Assembly (NCBI RefSeq): GCF_000934725.1
Contig: NZ_JYNS01000013.1
Coordinates: 58,919-122,918 of the forward strand
Direction: 5' to 3'
Length of the DNA: 64,000 bases
Source of the DNA: Methyloterricola oryzae
GTDB lineage: Bacteria; Pseudomonadota; Gammaproteobacteria; Methylococcales; Methylococcaceae
The notes under the pieces were generated by a model. The model ran no database searches and had not been told where the DNA came from. It saw only the letters and a program-made list of their open reading frames with translations. Positions 9,001 through 17,697 of the stretch are shown here, piece after piece. Each line of letters opens with the position of its first letter. The stretch's first letter is position 1. The translations under genes were made by a program, and so were the position numbers.

Positions 9001-9132
9001 ATTGGTGACATCGGGAAAGGCGTCCACGGAAAGGTGCTGCACGGCCTGCGCCCCGAAGAACACCAGGGCCACCGCCACCACCACGACCACGATGCGCTGG
9101 TCGAGAGCCGATCGGATTAGGGACTCGATCAT
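6022..9132 (-). CDS. Heavy-metal efflux RND pump (CzcA/CusA family)
   Basis: The 1036-residue inner-membrane antiporter has the RND layout of 12 membrane segments with two large periplasmic loops. It starts MIESLIRSALDQRIVVVVVAVALVFFGAQAV. The proton-relay segment is AIAIGLMVDGSVVVVENAFRLL, the HME-type signature with its key Asp. Length matches the family. It is the third gene of an OMF-MFP-RND operon, 3 bp after the adaptor gene, and together these form a trans-envelope efflux complex. The exact metal (Co/Zn/Cd/Ni or Cu/Ag) cannot be fixed from the signature alone, so no gene symbol is given. Confidence 0.92.
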   Translation of the reverse strand: MIESLIRSALDQRIVVVVVAVALVFFGAQAVQHLSVDAFPDVTNVQVQIAAEAQGRSPEEVERFITVPLEIAMTGLPGLTEMRSLNKNGLSLITLVFTDQTDVYFARQLVMERLMEVGKSLPENVIPVLGPVSTGLGEVYQYTLDRDDDGERELGPEELAKRREVQDWVVRPLLRGIPGVAEINSQGGYVKQYQVLVNPDRMRHYRISLDDVYFALARNNANSGGGVLRHYAEQYLIRGVGLIRNLDDIGNIVLKEENSVPIHIHDVADVKIGHEVRVGAVIKNGYTESVGGIVMMLRGGNAKEVVSRIKERVREINDKGMLPGGLKIVPYYDRSELVDAALHTVTKVLIEGIVLVVIILFLFLGDVRSSLIVVSTLIVTPLVTFIVMNQLGLSANLMSLGGLAIAIGLMVDGSVVVVENAFRLLSERRGRATSRIRVVLAAAQEVATPVLFGVGIIILVFLPLMTLQGMEGKMFAPLAYTISIALLISLIVSLTLSPVLCSYMLIGHEGEEHDTRIVAFLKRPYLKLLDWAMANGKTVVIASAALFAGTLALLPLLGTSFIPEMKEGSIVPAIDRMPNISLEEGIKMEMAAMKMVMEVPGVRMVATNIGRGESPADPQGQNESTPIATLKPREEWPPGWTQDDIADALRDKLKENLPGVQIVMAQPISDRVDEMVTGVRSDVAVKIFGDDIAELKLAASEIARIASEVKGSQDIRIERTTGQQYLNIQIDREAIARHGLNASDIHDVIETAIGGKVATEIYEGERRFSAAVRLPESFRDSVEAISGIMLTSPNGARVPLEDLADIRLMDGPAQIKREMAKRRIVVGINVRDRDLGGFVAELQQAVGAKVKLPEGYYLEWGGQFQNMERAMGHLKLIIPITIGAIFFLLFMLFRSLRFAGLIILVLPFASIGGVIALAITGEYLSVPASVGFIALWGIAVLNGVVLVSYIRSLRDDGMGQIEAIRRGCEQRFRPVMMTATVALLGLVPFLFATGPGSEVQRPLAVVVIGGLITSTLLTLVVVPTLYRWFEQKRVEA

Positions 9133-9135
9133 GGC

Positions 9136-10245
9136 CTACTCCAGCTCCTTGCGCAGACGCTCGTTGTTCAGGTGGTACACCCCATCCACCACTACGCGTT
9201 GCCCGGCCTTGAGCCCGTCTTCGACGCTGCGCATCTTGCCTTCACTGTCGCCCAGCCGCACTCGCACCATTTCGAAGGTGCCGGGGCCGGTCTGGATGAA
9301 CACGTGGTCATGGTTGTCCTCGCGGATCACCGCCGAGTCCGGCACTACCAATTCCTGCACGCCCTCCTTGCGGATTAGCAGGGTGGCCAGCATTTGAGGT
9401 TTGAGGATGCGCTTGGCGTTGGGGACCTCCATGCGCACGGTGACGGTACGGGTTTCCGGATTCACCACGTCGGCGACGAAAATGAGCTTGCCATTCAGCT
9501 TCTCTTCCGGCAAGGCTGGCACCTCGGCACTGGCCTCGTCGCCCTCCCGCGCCCAGCGTGCCTGCTGCTCGGGAATTTCGGCAACCACCCAGACCTGGGA
9601 GAGGTCGGCGACGGTGAACAGGGCATCCGCGGGCTGCACCACCTGTCCCAGGGTCACCTTACGCTCGATGACGATGCCGGCGAGGCTGGCGGTGATGGGG
9701 GAGAAGGAATGAATGGTGCGCTGCCGCGCCAGGGTCGTCAAATCCGCTTCGGACATCCCCATGACCCTGAGTTGGTCCTCGGCGGCATGCAGGTCCACCT
9801 CCGCCTCGCCCAGCATGCTTTCCCGCTCCTGCAATTCCGCCGAGGCAATCACGTCGCTCTCCAGCAGTCGGCGCGCGCGGCTGACCGCCAGACGGCGCAG
9901 GTTGACCTGGGAACTGGCCTTCAGATAAGCCGATTGGGCGGCGCCCAGTTCCGTGCTGTTGAGCATGGCGAGAATTTCGCCTTTCTTCACCTCGTCGCCC
10001 AGCACGGCGCGAATCTCCGTAACGCGACCGGTGACCGTGGCGCCGATGCGGGCCACGCGCTGCTGGTCCAGTTCTACACGGGCAGGCACGCGCAGGGAGT
10101 CGCGGATTTCCGCCTGTCCTATGGTGCTGACCTTGAGTTGGGAAAGTAGTGACTGGGGCGGGTTGACCGATTTCGGGGTTTCGGCTTGCGCCATCGGGCA
10201 GGAGCCCTGCATGGCGAGGATTAACAGGAGTCTGAGGGACTTCAT
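9136..10245 (-). CDS. RND efflux periplasmic adaptor (CzcB/CusB family)
   Basis: The 369-residue membrane fusion protein has a signal peptide (MKSLRLLLILAMQGSCPMAQA), a lipoyl/barrel-sandwich half-motif (VTGRVTEIRAVLGDEVKKGEILAMLNSTELG), a coiled-coil hairpin (about residues 105-165), the second half-motif (PITASLAGIVIERKVTLGQVVQPADALFTVADLSQVWV) and beta-barrel and C-terminal domains. It bridges the inner-membrane pump and the outer-membrane channel. Its ATG overlaps the stop codon of the preceding OMF gene (ATGA), which indicates translational coupling. There is no His/Met-rich N-terminal extension of the CusB type that would suggest copper. Confidence 0.92.
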   Translation of the reverse strand: MKSLRLLLILAMQGSCPMAQAETPKSVNPPQSLLSQLKVSTIGQAEIRDSLRVPARVELDQQRVARIGATVTGRVTEIRAVLGDEVKKGEILAMLNSTELGAAQSAYLKASSQVNLRRLAVSRARRLLESDVIASAELQERESMLGEAEVDLHAAEDQLRVMGMSEADLTTLARQRTIHSFSPITASLAGIVIERKVTLGQVVQPADALFTVADLSQVWVVAEIPEQQARWAREGDEASAEVPALPEEKLNGKLIFVADVVNPETRTVTVRMEVPNAKRILKPQMLATLLIRKEGVQELVVPDSAVIREDNHDHVFIQTGPGTFEMVRVRLGDSEGKMRSVEDGLKAGQRVVVDGVYHLNNERLRKELE

Positions 10246-11519
10246 GGTTGGATATCCTTCAATTCGGTGGCGCGCAGGCGCTCCAGGTCGATGACGGCGG
10301 CCTGGCGGTCGAACCTGGCATTGAGAAAGTCCAGGCGCACGCTGCGGAAGACGCGTTGGGCATCGAGATAGTCGAGGATGCCGCGCTCGCCGAGACGGTA
10401 CGCGGCCTCGGCCACCTTGAGGGTGGCTTCCGCCTGGCGCAGCAGCCCCGACTCGAAGGTTTCCACCTGACGCTGGGCGATGCGGTAGCGGTTGTAGGCG
10501 CTCTCCAGTTCGCGCAGCACGGTAAGTTCCTGAAGATTGGCCAGGGCCTCGCTTTGCTGGAGGTCCGCCCGCGCCTCACCGATGGGTCCTTGGCGCTGGT
10601 TCCAGATGGGCAAGGGCAGGGCGAAGCCGACGCGCCATTGTTCCAGTCCGGGATCGCGCTCCACCCCCGTGATCAGGGTGGGCACCGGCCAGCGTGACTT
10701 CTCTTCCAGGCGCAGTTTTGCCTCTGCCCGCTCCACTTCAGCACGCGCCTGATGCAGCGCCGGTTGGCGGGCCAGGATTTCATCGCGCAGGGTTTCCAGG
10801 GTCGGCAGGTCCGACAGGGTCGCGGGCAATTCGCCCTGGGCGTCGAAGTTTCGCGGCAGGACAGGACCGAAAAGGGCGCGCAGGGCGGACTTGGCGTCTT
10901 CAACGCGTACGATGGCGCTTTCCCGCAACTTGACCGCGTTCAGGTGTTCCGCTTCCGCCTTCACCTGCTCGTAGCGGGGGGCCTCGCCCACGTCCACCCG
11001 CAGGGTGACTTTATCTCGAATCTGGCTGAGCAGCCGCTCGTTGTCCTGGGCGATTTGCAGTTCCGACTGCCTCCGGATGATTTCGTAGAATGCCTGGCGC
11101 GCCTGGGCTCGCACGGTAAGCCAGACGTAGCGGTTGGCCTCGTCGGCGGAGGTAATGCCGGCCTCGGCCACCTTGCGGCGCGCTTCCCGCATGAAGGGCA
11201 AGTCCAGCGGTTGGGCCACCAGGAGTTGCTCGTTGGGTCCGTTCAATGAGCCCGGGCCGATGCCGGTGGATGTGCCGCCGCTGGTTTCCAGTTCCGGGTT
11301 GGGGTACATCCTGGCGGTCACCATGGCGGCCTGCGCCGACTCCTGGCGGGCGCGGGCTGCGGCCATGGTCGGATTGTGACCTTCCAGCAGGCTCAGAACC
11401 TGGCCTAGTGTCAGAGTCTGCCCTTGGACAGGAGCGAAGCTGCAGAGCAGGATCAAGAAACACCCGAGGGCAGCGGCGCGTCCCGATGGTGGGGGATGGT
11501 GAAGCTGGTTTGAATGCAT
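10242..11519 (-). CDS. TolC-family outer-membrane efflux channel (CzcC-like)
   Basis: The 425-residue protein is an outer-membrane factor: a signal peptide (GRAAALGCFLILLCSFAPVQG) and then two OEP repeats rich in long amphipathic helices (LTLGQVLSLLEGHNPTMAAARARQESAQAAMVTARMYPNPELE... and the related second half). The ATG at 11519 (MHSNQLHHPPPS) is preferred over an upstream GTG/ATG extension with no signal logic. It is the first efflux-structure gene of the operon and overlaps the adaptor gene by 4 bp. It forms the exit duct of the metal pump. Confidence 0.9.
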   Translation of the reverse strand: MHSNQLHHPPPSGRAAALGCFLILLCSFAPVQGQTLTLGQVLSLLEGHNPTMAAARARQESAQAAMVTARMYPNPELETSGGTSTGIGPGSLNGPNEQLLVAQPLDLPFMREARRKVAEAGITSADEANRYVWLTVRAQARQAFYEIIRRQSELQIAQDNERLLSQIRDKVTLRVDVGEAPRYEQVKAEAEHLNAVKLRESAIVRVEDAKSALRALFGPVLPRNFDAQGELPATLSDLPTLETLRDEILARQPALHQARAEVERAEAKLRLEEKSRWPVPTLITGVERDPGLEQWRVGFALPLPIWNQRQGPIGEARADLQQSEALANLQELTVLRELESAYNRYRIAQRQVETFESGLLRQAEATLKVAEAAYRLGERGILDYLDAQRVFRSVRLDFLNARFDRQAAVIDLERLRATELKDIQP

Positions 11520-11625
11520 GGTAGTGCTGCTTTCAATGACGCGGCGCCAGCAGGTCGGGGTGGTGGCCACGTGCAGAATCGGGAGTGGGGGCGTTTCCTC
11601 CGCAACCCCAAGCGCAAGGATGGAA

Positions 11626-11976
11626 TCAGCCGACGATGGGAGGAGGGGTTGCCGGAGGCTGGCTCGGAGCCTGCGCCCAGGCGTCGCGGTAAAGAGACGT
11701 CAGGCCCGATTTCCCGATGTTGGGGACGCAGGAGAATACCGCCAGCGGAGGTAAAGGATCGGGATCGTCCGCGGAGTCCATCAGGTCTTCACTGTCGCCG
11801 TCGATGCTGAAGCTGGCGGGCGAATCCAGCATGATCTGCGCGTACAGCGGTGCGAAAAAGACGAGTCCTGCAAGCAATAGCAAGACTGGAAACAGCATGC
11901 CTGCTACGCGATGCCCGTGGCCCTGGCGGGTCAGGCAGAGGAGGGACGCCGACAGGCGCGGCAGCTTCAGGTACAC
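11626..11976 (-). CDS. Small membrane or exported protein at the head of the efflux operon
   Basis: This frame encodes up to 116 residues. The likely functional start is the internal Met at 11898 (MLFPVLLLLAGLVFFAPLYAQ), giving about 90 residues with a signal or anchor followed by an acidic stretch (DGDSEDLMDSADDPDPLPP) and a Pro-rich tail. It lies about 100 bp upstream of the OMF gene in the same direction. Its place and size recall small czcI-like genes at the head of czc operons, but there is no sequence support beyond that. An acidic periplasmic metal-binding role is a guess. Confidence 0.5.
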   Translation of the reverse strand: MYLKLPRLSASLLCLTRQGHGHRVAGMLFPVLLLLAGLVFFAPLYAQIMLDSPASFSIDGDSEDLMDSADDPDPLPPLAVFSCVPNIGKSGLTSLYRDAWAQAPSQPPATPPPIVG

Positions 11977-12108
11977 AATAGAACGGCAGAATTTGACAGT
12001 GACACAATGGCTTACAATCGTAACCCAAATTCTGTCGTATGGCCAATCGGAAGCGATGCGAGGTTGACGCAGCCGCGTGTACCATCCGGCTGCCGGATCA
12101 GGCCAGAG

Positions 12109-13245
12109 TCAGGTGGAGAGACTGCGGGAATTTTTGGGGTTGCGGAACACCAGCGGCTTGGCTTGCGAGGCGTCCATATCGACCTTGGCAGCGTCGATGG
12201 CATCCAGCACTTTCTGGTGGTCGGGCGATAGGCTGCACACCGGATCGGTGCGGTTCATGTCCCCGGTGAGAAGATAGGCCTGGCAGCGGCAGCCGCCGAA
12301 ATCCTTGACCTTCTCGGGGCAGCTGCGACAGGGTTCCGGCATCCAGTCGAAGCCGCGGAAGCGGTTGAAAGCCTCGGATTTGAGCCAGATGTCGCTGACG
12401 CTCATCTCACGCACATTGGGGCACTGCAGGCCCGGCAGTTCCCTCGCCGAGTGGCATGGCAGGGCGGTGCCGTCCGGGGCGATGGTCAGGAAGGTGGTGC
12501 CCCAGCCGTTCATGCAGGCCTTGGGACGGTCCTCGTAATAGTCCGGCACCACGTAGTAGATCTTCATGCGGCCCTGGAGCTTTTCCTTGTATTCCTGGGA
12601 GATGGCTTCCGCCGCCTGGAACTGCTCGCGGGTCGGCAGCAACTGGTCGCGGTTGAGGCGGGCCCAGCCGTAGTACTGGGTGTTGGCGAGTTCCAGATAA
12701 TCGGCCTCCAGTTCCACCGCCATGTCCAATATGGCGCGCATCTGATGGATGTTCTGACGGTGGATGACCACGCAGAGCACCATGGGGTAACCGTGCTTCT
12801 TGACCAGGTGGGCGACCTGTTTCTTGTGTTCGAAGGATTCGGTTCCGGCCAGGAAGTCGTTCAGGTCCTTTTCCGGCGACTGGATGCTCACCTGGATGTG
12901 GTCCAGCCCGGCCTCTTTGAGTTCGGCGATGCGCGCCTCGGTGAGCCCGTAGCCGGAGGTGATCAGGTTGGAGTAATAGCCCAGTTGCCGCGCATGGGAC
13001 ACCAGGGTGCCCAGGTCGCGCCGCGTCAGCGGCTCACCCCCGGAAAAGCCCAGTTGCACCGCGCCCATGGCCCGCGCCTCGGACAGCACCCGCAGCCAGT
13101 CCTCGGTGCCCAGTTCCGCGCCGTGCTGGGCGAAGTCGATGGGGTTGGAGCAATAGGGGCATTGCAGCGGGCAGCTGTAGGTCAGCTCCGCCAGCAGCCA
13201 GCGCGGCGGGGTGATCTTAAAGGGCTCTGATCCAACCGTTTGCAA
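12109..13245 (-). CDS. pqqE: PQQ biosynthesis radical SAM protein PqqE
   Basis: The 378-residue enzyme links Glu and Tyr side chains of the PqqA peptide, the first step of PQQ synthesis. The radical SAM cluster ligands are Cys25, Cys29 and Cys32 ([12 protein letters not shown]). The SPASM-type auxiliary Cys set is at the C-terminus ([18 protein letters not shown] and [18 protein letters not shown]). Translation appears to start at a TTG that overlaps the end of pqqD by 29 bp. A GGAG lies 7 bases before this TTG and no closer ATG exists. The product works with PqqD, which delivers PqqA. Confidence 0.95.
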   Translation of the reverse strand: MQTVGSEPFKITPPRWLLAELTYSCPLQCPYCSNPIDFAQHGAELGTEDWLRVLSEARAMGAVQLGFSGGEPLTRRDLGTLVSHARQLGYYSNLITSGYGLTEARIAELKEAGLDHIQVSIQSPEKDLNDFLAGTESFEHKKQVAHLVKKHGYPMVLCVVIHRQNIHQMRAILDMAVELEADYLELANTQYYGWARLNRDQLLPTREQFQAAEAISQEYKEKLQGRMKIYYVVPDYYEDRPKACMNGWGTTFLTIAPDGTALPCHSARELPGLQCPNVREMSVSDIWLKSEAFNRFRGFDWMPEPCRSCPEKVKDFGGCRCQAYLLTGDMNRTDPVCSLSPDHQKVLDAIDAAKVDMDASQAKPLVFRNPKNSRSLST

Positions 13246-13489
13246 GGGCGGTCTCCAGGAAACCGAAGATGTCGTCTCTCAGACCGGTTTCGTTGAACTT
13301 TTGTTCAAGGGCTTGCACGATGCCGTCCGCATCGTGGCTGCCGTCGCACAGCTTGAGGATCTCAGCGGAGGGCACATTCAGCTCCACCATGCCCTCCGGA
13401 TAGAGGATCACATGGCGTTGCTGGGCTTCCTCCCACTGCAGCCGGTGCAGGGGCGAAAAGGCGAGACGTTTGCCGGGCTCAAGGCTCAT
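13217..13489 (-). CDS. pqqD: PqqD, PqqA peptide chaperone
   Basis: The 90-residue protein is the RiPP recognition element that binds PqqA and presents it to PqqE. It starts at the ATG at 13489 ([38 protein letters not shown]), matching the usual PqqD length and its LYPEGxVELN block. The longer open frame upstream is antisense-like read-through inside pqqC. It lies 5 bp after pqqC and overlaps pqqE, consistent with tight coupling. Confidence 0.95.
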   Translation of the reverse strand: MSLEPGKRLAFSPLHRLQWEEAQQRHVILYPEGMVELNVPSAEILKLCDGSHDADGIVQALEQKFNETGLRDDIFGFLETALANGWIRAL

Positions 13490-13494
13490 GGGTA

Positions 13495-14223
13495 TCAGGC
13501 GGGCACGTTGAAATAGGGCGGCTTCTTGTCCACGTAGGCCAGCCACATGGCGTCCAGCATGGTCCAGAGGATGTCCAGCTTGAATTGTAGGATATCCAGG
13601 GCTCGCTCCTGCTGCTCGCGGGTCTTGAAGTGATCCAGGGTGATGGCGAGCCCGTGCTCCACGTCGCGACTGGCCTGGCTGACGCGCTTGCGGAAATAGG
13701 CCAGGCCCTCGGCCTCGATCCACGGGTATTGGTCCGGCCAGCCTGCTAGGCGCTGCTTGTGGATGGTGGGCGCGAACATTTCGGTGAGGGAGGAGCAGGC
13801 CGCTTCCTGCCAACTGGCGTTGCGGGCGAAGTTGACATAGGCGTCCACGGCGAATTTGACGCCGGGCAGCACCCGCTCCAGGGACCACAGTTCTTCGCGC
13901 GGAATGCCCACCGCCTCGCCGAGCCGGGTCCAGGCCTCGATGCCGCCGGCGTCCTCGCCCCAGCCGTCGTGGTCGTGGATGCGCTGGATCCACAGACGGC
14001 GAGTATCGCGGTCCGGGCAGTTGGCCACGATGTTGGCATCCTTCACCGGAATCTTGATCTGGTAGTAAAAGCGGTTGGCGACCCAGCCCTGGATCTGCTC
14101 CCGGTCCAGTTTCCCGGCGGCCATCTCCACGTGATAGGGATGCTGGATGTGATAAAACTTTTCCTTGGCGCGCAGCCGCGCTTCGAATTCTTCCCGGCTC
14201 CAGGGTTGTTCGTGTTCGCTCAT
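13495..14223 (-). CDS. pqqC: Pyrroloquinoline-quinone synthase PqqC
   Basis: The 242-residue, heme-oxygenase-fold, cofactor-free oxidase performs the last ring closure and eight-electron oxidation to PQQ. Recognisable PqqC blocks are [55 protein letters not shown] and [12 protein letters not shown]. The start at 14223 (MSEHEQPW) is chosen because it lies 7 bp after pqqB and begins at the family N-terminus. A longer frame reading back into pqqB is discarded. Confidence 0.95.
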   Translation of the reverse strand: MSEHEQPWSREEFEARLRAKEKFYHIQHPYHVEMAAGKLDREQIQGWVANRFYYQIKIPVKDANIVANCPDRDTRRLWIQRIHDHDGWGEDAGGIEAWTRLGEAVGIPREELWSLERVLPGVKFAVDAYVNFARNASWQEAACSSLTEMFAPTIHKQRLAGWPDQYPWIEAEGLAYFRKRVSQASRDVEHGLAITLDHFKTREQQERALDILQFKLDILWTMLDAMWLAYVDKKPPYFNVPA

Positions 14224-14230
14224 CGGTTCC

Positions 14231-15145
14231 TCACAGATTGATTTCGAGGCCGTCGTAGGCGACTTCGATACCGGCCTCATTCAGGGTTTTGCGTTCCGGC
14301 GAATCTTCGTCGAGGATGGGATTGGTGTTGTTGATGTGGATCAGGATTTTTCGACCCTTGGCGACAGTGGTCAGGGTTTCGATCATCCCGCCCTCGCCCG
14401 ACTGGGGCAGGTGGCCCATGTCCAGGGCGAGCTTCTCGCAGATGCCGGCCCGGGCCATCTCATCGTGCTGCCAGAAGGTGCCGTCCACCAGCACGCAATC
14501 GGCAGCCGCCATGGCCGCGCCCACGTGGGGCTCGATCTCGCCCAGGCCCGGCGCGTAGTAGAGCCTGCGGCCGGTGGAAATCTGTTCCACGATCACGCCG
14601 ATGTTGTCGCCCGGATGGGGATCGTGGCGGTGCGGCGAGTAGGGCGGCGCCTTGCTCTTGAGGGCATGGGTGTAGACCTTCAGGTCCGCGATGCCGGGAA
14701 TCTCAAAGCCCGATCCGTCCAGGGGCACCGGGTGATGGTTCACCTTGCAGTAATGTTCCAGCATGGTGAACAGGGGGAATCCGCTGGAGAGATCCTGGCG
14801 CACCATTTCGCTGCAATAGATGTCCAGCGGCCGGGTGGACTCGCGCAGCATCAGCAAGCCGGTGGTATGGTCGATCTGGCTGTCGATCAGCAGGACGGCG
14901 CGGATGCCGGTGTCCCTCACGCCCTCCCGGGGCTGAATGTCGGGGAAGGCTTCCAGTTGCGCGCGGATATCCGGGGACGCGTTGAACAGCAGCCAATGTC
15001 GGCCGTCGCTGCTCACGGCGATGGAGGACTGGGTACGCTTGAGCCCGCGCATCTCCCCGGAGCGGATGCGCCGGCAATTGTGGCAATTGCAGTTCCATTG
15101 GGGGAAGCCGCCGCCGGCCCCGGCTCCTAATACCCTGATTCTCAT
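14231..15145 (-). CDS. pqqB: PqqB, metallo-beta-lactamase-fold PQQ biosynthesis protein
   Basis: The 304-residue protein starts with the family signature [24 protein letters not shown], a Cys-containing N-terminus, and has the MBL fold with variant metal ligands. It is required for PQQ formation, and is proposed to hydroxylate the PqqE/F product. It follows pqqA after a 37-bp terminator-like hairpin, so its expression relative to pqqA may depend on read-through. Confidence 0.95.
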   Translation of the reverse strand: MRIRVLGAGAGGGFPQWNCNCHNCRRIRSGEMRGLKRTQSSIAVSSDGRHWLLFNASPDIRAQLEAFPDIQPREGVRDTGIRAVLLIDSQIDHTTGLLMLRESTRPLDIYCSEMVRQDLSSGFPLFTMLEHYCKVNHHPVPLDGSGFEIPGIADLKVYTHALKSKAPPYSPHRHDPHPGDNIGVIVEQISTGRRLYYAPGLGEIEPHVGAAMAAADCVLVDGTFWQHDEMARAGICEKLALDMGHLPQSGEGGMIETLTTVAKGRKILIHINNTNPILDEDSPERKTLNEAGIEVAYDGLEINL

Positions 15146-15180
15146 GCTGGCCTGTCGTCAGTTAGCGTGCCGCTGGAAAT

Positions 15181-15217
15181 AAAAACGGGGCCCCACCTAA
15201 GTGCGAGCCCCGTTTTT
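15181..15217 (-). terminator. Bidirectional-type terminator between pqqA and pqqB
   Basis: AAAAACGGGGC (15181-15191) and GCCCCGTTTTT (15207-15217) form a perfect 11-bp stem with a U-run on either strand. It begins 15 bp after the pqqA stop codon. In this position it probably lets pqqA be transcribed in excess over pqqBCDE. Confidence 0.85.
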
Positions 15218-15231
15218 GAATTCAGCCAGGA

Positions 15232-15306
15232 TTAACGATTGTAGATGTACATCGTTACTTCGAAGCCAAAGCGCAGGTCGTTATAGCTCGGTTTTTCCCA
15301 TCTCAT
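15232..15306 (-). CDS. pqqA: PqqA, PQQ precursor peptide
   Basis: This 24-residue peptide (too short for most ORF finders) reads [20 protein letters not shown] followed by IYNR. It contains the invariant Glu-x-x-x-Tyr (E16VTMY20), the two residues fused by PqqE and carved out to become PQQ. A GGAGG Shine-Dalgarno lies 8 bases upstream. The peptide is ribosomally made and consumed, so high expression is expected, consistent with its own promoter and the terminator after it. Confidence 0.97.
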   Translation of the reverse strand: MRWEKPSYNDLRFGFEVTMYIYNR

Positions 15307-15337
15307 GTCGTCTACCTCCAGAATGCTCGTTGTTAGG

Positions 15338-15347
15338 TGTTATAACA
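15338..15347. promoter_or_regulatory. Palindrome TGTTATAACA in the pqqA leader
   Basis: A perfect 10-bp palindrome lies between the predicted pqqA -10 box and the start codon. Its core GTTATAAC is identical to the core of the 14-mer upstream of zur at 1895-1902. Repressor binding here would block transcription elongation or initiation. This is inference. Confidence 0.35.
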
Positions 15348-15370
15348 TGGCTCGTGAAAGCTCGGGCGAA

Positions 15371-15399
15371 AGTATACGTCGCGTGATTTGGTGACGCAA
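15371..15399 (-). promoter_or_regulatory. Sigma70-type promoter of pqqA
   Basis: On the minus strand TTGCGT (15394-15399) and TATACT (15371-15376) are separated by exactly 17 bp. It is the only good candidate in the gap between moeB and pqqA, about 60 bp upstream of the pqqA ATG. Confidence 0.75.
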
Positions 15400-15437
15400 C
15401 AACCCGTCGGTGGGAACAATTCCCCCAAGGGCCCGTA

Positions 15438-16184
15438 TCATTTCCCGCCGCAGGTTGGACAGCCGGGACTGCGCCGAAGTTTCATCTCCCTCCATTCCAG
15501 GCTCAGGGCGTCCAGCAGAAGCAGCCGCCCGCGCAGGGTCTTGCCCTGGCCCAGCAGGAGCTTGATGGCCTCCAGGGCCTGCATGCTGCCGATGATGCCG
15601 GGCAGGGGGGCGATGACGCCATTGCGTACGCAGGTGTCGCCCAACTCGCCCTCCTCGGCATACAGGCAGCGGTAGCAGGGGCTGTCGTCCCGACCCGGCG
15701 TGAACACCGTGATCTGGCCCTCGAAGCGGATCACGGCGCCGGAGATCAGGGGCGTGCCGGTTTTGACGCACGCGGCATTGACGGCAAAGCGGGTGGCGAA
15801 ATTGTCGGAGCAGTCCAGCACCACGTCGCTCGCCGCCACCTGCTCCCGCAGTTCGGCTTCCTCCAGGCGCTGGCTAAGAGCCTCTACCCTGATGTCCGGA
15901 TTCAGCCGGCGCAGGGCATCGGCCGCCGATTCCGCCTTGGGCCGGCCCAGGTCCGGGGTGCCGTGGATGATCTGCCGCTGCAGATTCGATAGATCCACCG
16001 AATCGAAATCGCTGATGGCGAGCTGTCCCACGCCGGCGGCTGCCAGATACATGGCGGCGGGGGAGCCCAGTCCGCCCAGGCCGATAACGAGGGCGCGGGC
16101 GTCCAGCAGTTTCTGCTGGCCCTCGATGTCCACCTGGCGCAACAGGATCTGGCGTCCGTAGCGCAGCAGTTGTTCGTCATCCAT
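15438..16184 (-). CDS. moeB: MoeB/ThiF/HesA-family adenylyltransferase
   Basis: The 248-residue E1-like enzyme adenylates the C-terminal Gly of a sulfur-carrier protein (MoaD or ThiS). It has the ATP-binding GLGGLGSPAAMYLAAAGVG, SDFDSVDLSNLQRQIIH and DCSDNFATRFAVNAACV blocks. The zinc site is made by CYRC and a C-terminal CPTC. The start at 16184 (MDDEQLLRYGRQILL) is the family N-terminus, and a longer open frame upstream runs antisense-like through truD. It lies 8 bp after truD at the end of the housekeeping operon. Molybdopterin synthesis would suit the molybdenum formate dehydrogenase nearby, but a ThiF role is possible. Confidence 0.88.
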   Translation of the reverse strand: MDDEQLLRYGRQILLRQVDIEGQQKLLDARALVIGLGGLGSPAAMYLAAAGVGQLAISDFDSVDLSNLQRQIIHGTPDLGRPKAESAADALRRLNPDIRVEALSQRLEEAELREQVAASDVVLDCSDNFATRFAVNAACVKTGTPLISGAVIRFEGQITVFTPGRDDSPCYRCLYAEEGELGDTCVRNGVIAPLPGIIGSMQALEAIKLLLGQGKTLRGRLLLLDALSLEWREMKLRRSPGCPTCGGK

Positions 16185-16192
16185 GGCCGGCC

Positions 16193-17224
16193 TCAGTCCA
16201 GTTCGCCCTGGAAATCCACCACCTCGCGTAGGACCGAGGTGGCATAGGCGCCAGCGGGCAGGGCAAAGCTCACCTGCAGCGCGGAGCCATCGAGCAACCG
16301 CCAGCCGAGATCGGACACGCAAAGCCGCAGGGGCCGGCGCGCCATCTCCAGGCCCGCTCGCACCAGGCCGCCGCAATAATCCTGCAGGTTTTCGGCCACT
16401 TCGCTCTCCAGCGCTCCGGGAGTTTCGCTGGTCGGCAGTTCGCCCTTGCCCCAGAGCGGACCGCTGGGGTGGATCTCCCGGGCCTCGACACGGCGCTGGA
16501 TGTCCTCGTTCAGGGCCTCGCGGAAGAAACTGTGCGAATCGCCGAACATGAACACATCGCCCGGCAGGGCCTTGTTCCAGTGGCCTTCCACGACCCGTCG
16601 GGCAAGGACGGAATTGAAGACATGGGAGCGCGCCGCCGACAGATAGATGCCGGCCAGGTTGCGGTCGCGCAGCTTGAGTTCGCCGGAAAACATCGCCAGG
16701 GCCTGCTCCAGGTTGCGCCCGCCGTGTCCGAAGCGCTGTGGCCCGAAGTAGTTGGGGACGCCGTCCGCCGCGACGCGTTGCAGCCGTTCCTCGATCATTT
16801 GGGGACTGCCGTCTAGGTCGCGCAGGACGATCTCGAAACGGTTGCCGCGCAGGGCGCCGGTCCTGAGCTTGCGGCTGTTGCGGCGCGTTTCCAGCACGCG
16901 CACGCGCTCCGATGCCAGGCCGGACCAGTCGATTTCCCGCTTGCCCGGCACCTGCACGCTGTACCACTGGATAGTGCGGGCATTGCGGTCTTTCATGCCG
17001 GCATAGCTCACCGCCTGGCGCGGGACTTCCGCATGGCGGGCGATCTGGCGGGCCAGGTGGTCGGTGTTCTCGCCGGTCTTTTCCACCCGCAGGAAAATGT
17101 GCTCGCCTTCGCCGCTGGGTTCAAAGCCCAGCAGTTCTTCCACGACGAAGTCCTCCGGCGTGGCCTTGAGGGCGCCCTTGGCGGCCGGTCCGCCCCAGGC
17201 GTGGGGCAGCAGGGGCAGGCTCAC
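16193..17224 (-). CDS. truD: tRNA pseudouridine(13) synthase TruD
   Basis: The 343-residue enzyme makes pseudouridine at position 13 of tRNA-Glu. TruD landmarks are visible: the N-terminal [44 protein letters not shown], the catalytic region [23 protein letters not shown] with its Asp, and [12 protein letters not shown]. The start overlaps the end of ispF by 4 bp. The gene order ispD-ispF-truD is conserved in many Gammaproteobacteria. Confidence 0.95.
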   Translation of the reverse strand: MSLPLLPHAWGGPAAKGALKATPEDFVVEELLGFEPSGEGEHIFLRVEKTGENTDHLARQIARHAEVPRQAVSYAGMKDRNARTIQWYSVQVPGKREIDWSGLASERVRVLETRRNSRKLRTGALRGNRFEIVLRDLDGSPQMIEERLQRVAADGVPNYFGPQRFGHGGRNLEQALAMFSGELKLRDRNLAGIYLSAARSHVFNSVLARRVVEGHWNKALPGDVFMFGDSHSFFREALNEDIQRRVEAREIHPSGPLWGKGELPTSETPGALESEVAENLQDYCGGLVRAGLEMARRPLRLCVSDLGWRLLDGSALQVSFALPAGAYATSVLREVVDFQGELD

Positions 17225-17697
17225 GGTTTTTCCAGGAGCACCGTCGCCAGGGAGGAGATGCCTTCGCCGCGGCCTTCGAAGCCCATGCCTTCGGTGGTGG
17301 TGGCTTTGACGTTCACCGCATCCAGTTCCACCCCAAGGTCACTGGCGATGATTTCGCGCATGGCGGGGATATGCGGCGCCATCTTGGGGGCCTGGGCGAT
17401 GATGGTGAGGTCCACGTTCACCGGCCGGTAGCCCATGCCCTTGAGCTTGGCGCAGACGTCGCGCAGCAGGATGCGGCTGTCGATGCCCTTGAAGGATTGA
17501 TCGGTGTCCGGGAAGTGCTTGCCGATATCGCCCAGGGCGGCGGCGCCCAGGAGCGCGTCGCACAGGGCGTGCAACGCCACGTCGCCATCGGAATGGGCGG
17601 CCATGGCCTTGGTGAAGGGGATGTGCACGCCCGCCATGACGATACCGTCGCCTTCCTTGAATTTGTGGGCGTCGTAGCCCTGGCCTATGCGAAACAT
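17221..17697 (-). CDS. ispF: 2-C-methyl-D-erythritol 2,4-cyclodiphosphate synthase IspF
   Basis: The 158-residue enzyme of the MEP isoprenoid pathway shows the N-terminal metal ligand motif GYDAHKF, the [32 protein letters not shown] block and the C-terminal [21 protein letters not shown]. Its length is typical. The start overlaps the end of ispD by 13 bp. A homotrimer with active sites at subunit interfaces is expected. Confidence 0.97.
   Translation of the reverse strand: MFRIGQGYDAHKFKEGDGIVMAGVHIPFTKAMAAHSDGDVALHALCDALLGAAALGDIGKHFPDTDQSFKGIDSRILLRDVCAKLKGMGYRPVNVDLTIIAQAPKMAPHIPAMREIIASDLGVELDAVNVKATTTEGMGFEGRGEGISSLATVLLEKP

Noticed and set aside
6133..9397. Long plus-strand frames opposite the RND pump gene
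   Set aside because: They are His/Asp-rich shadows of a high-confidence 1036-residue pump.
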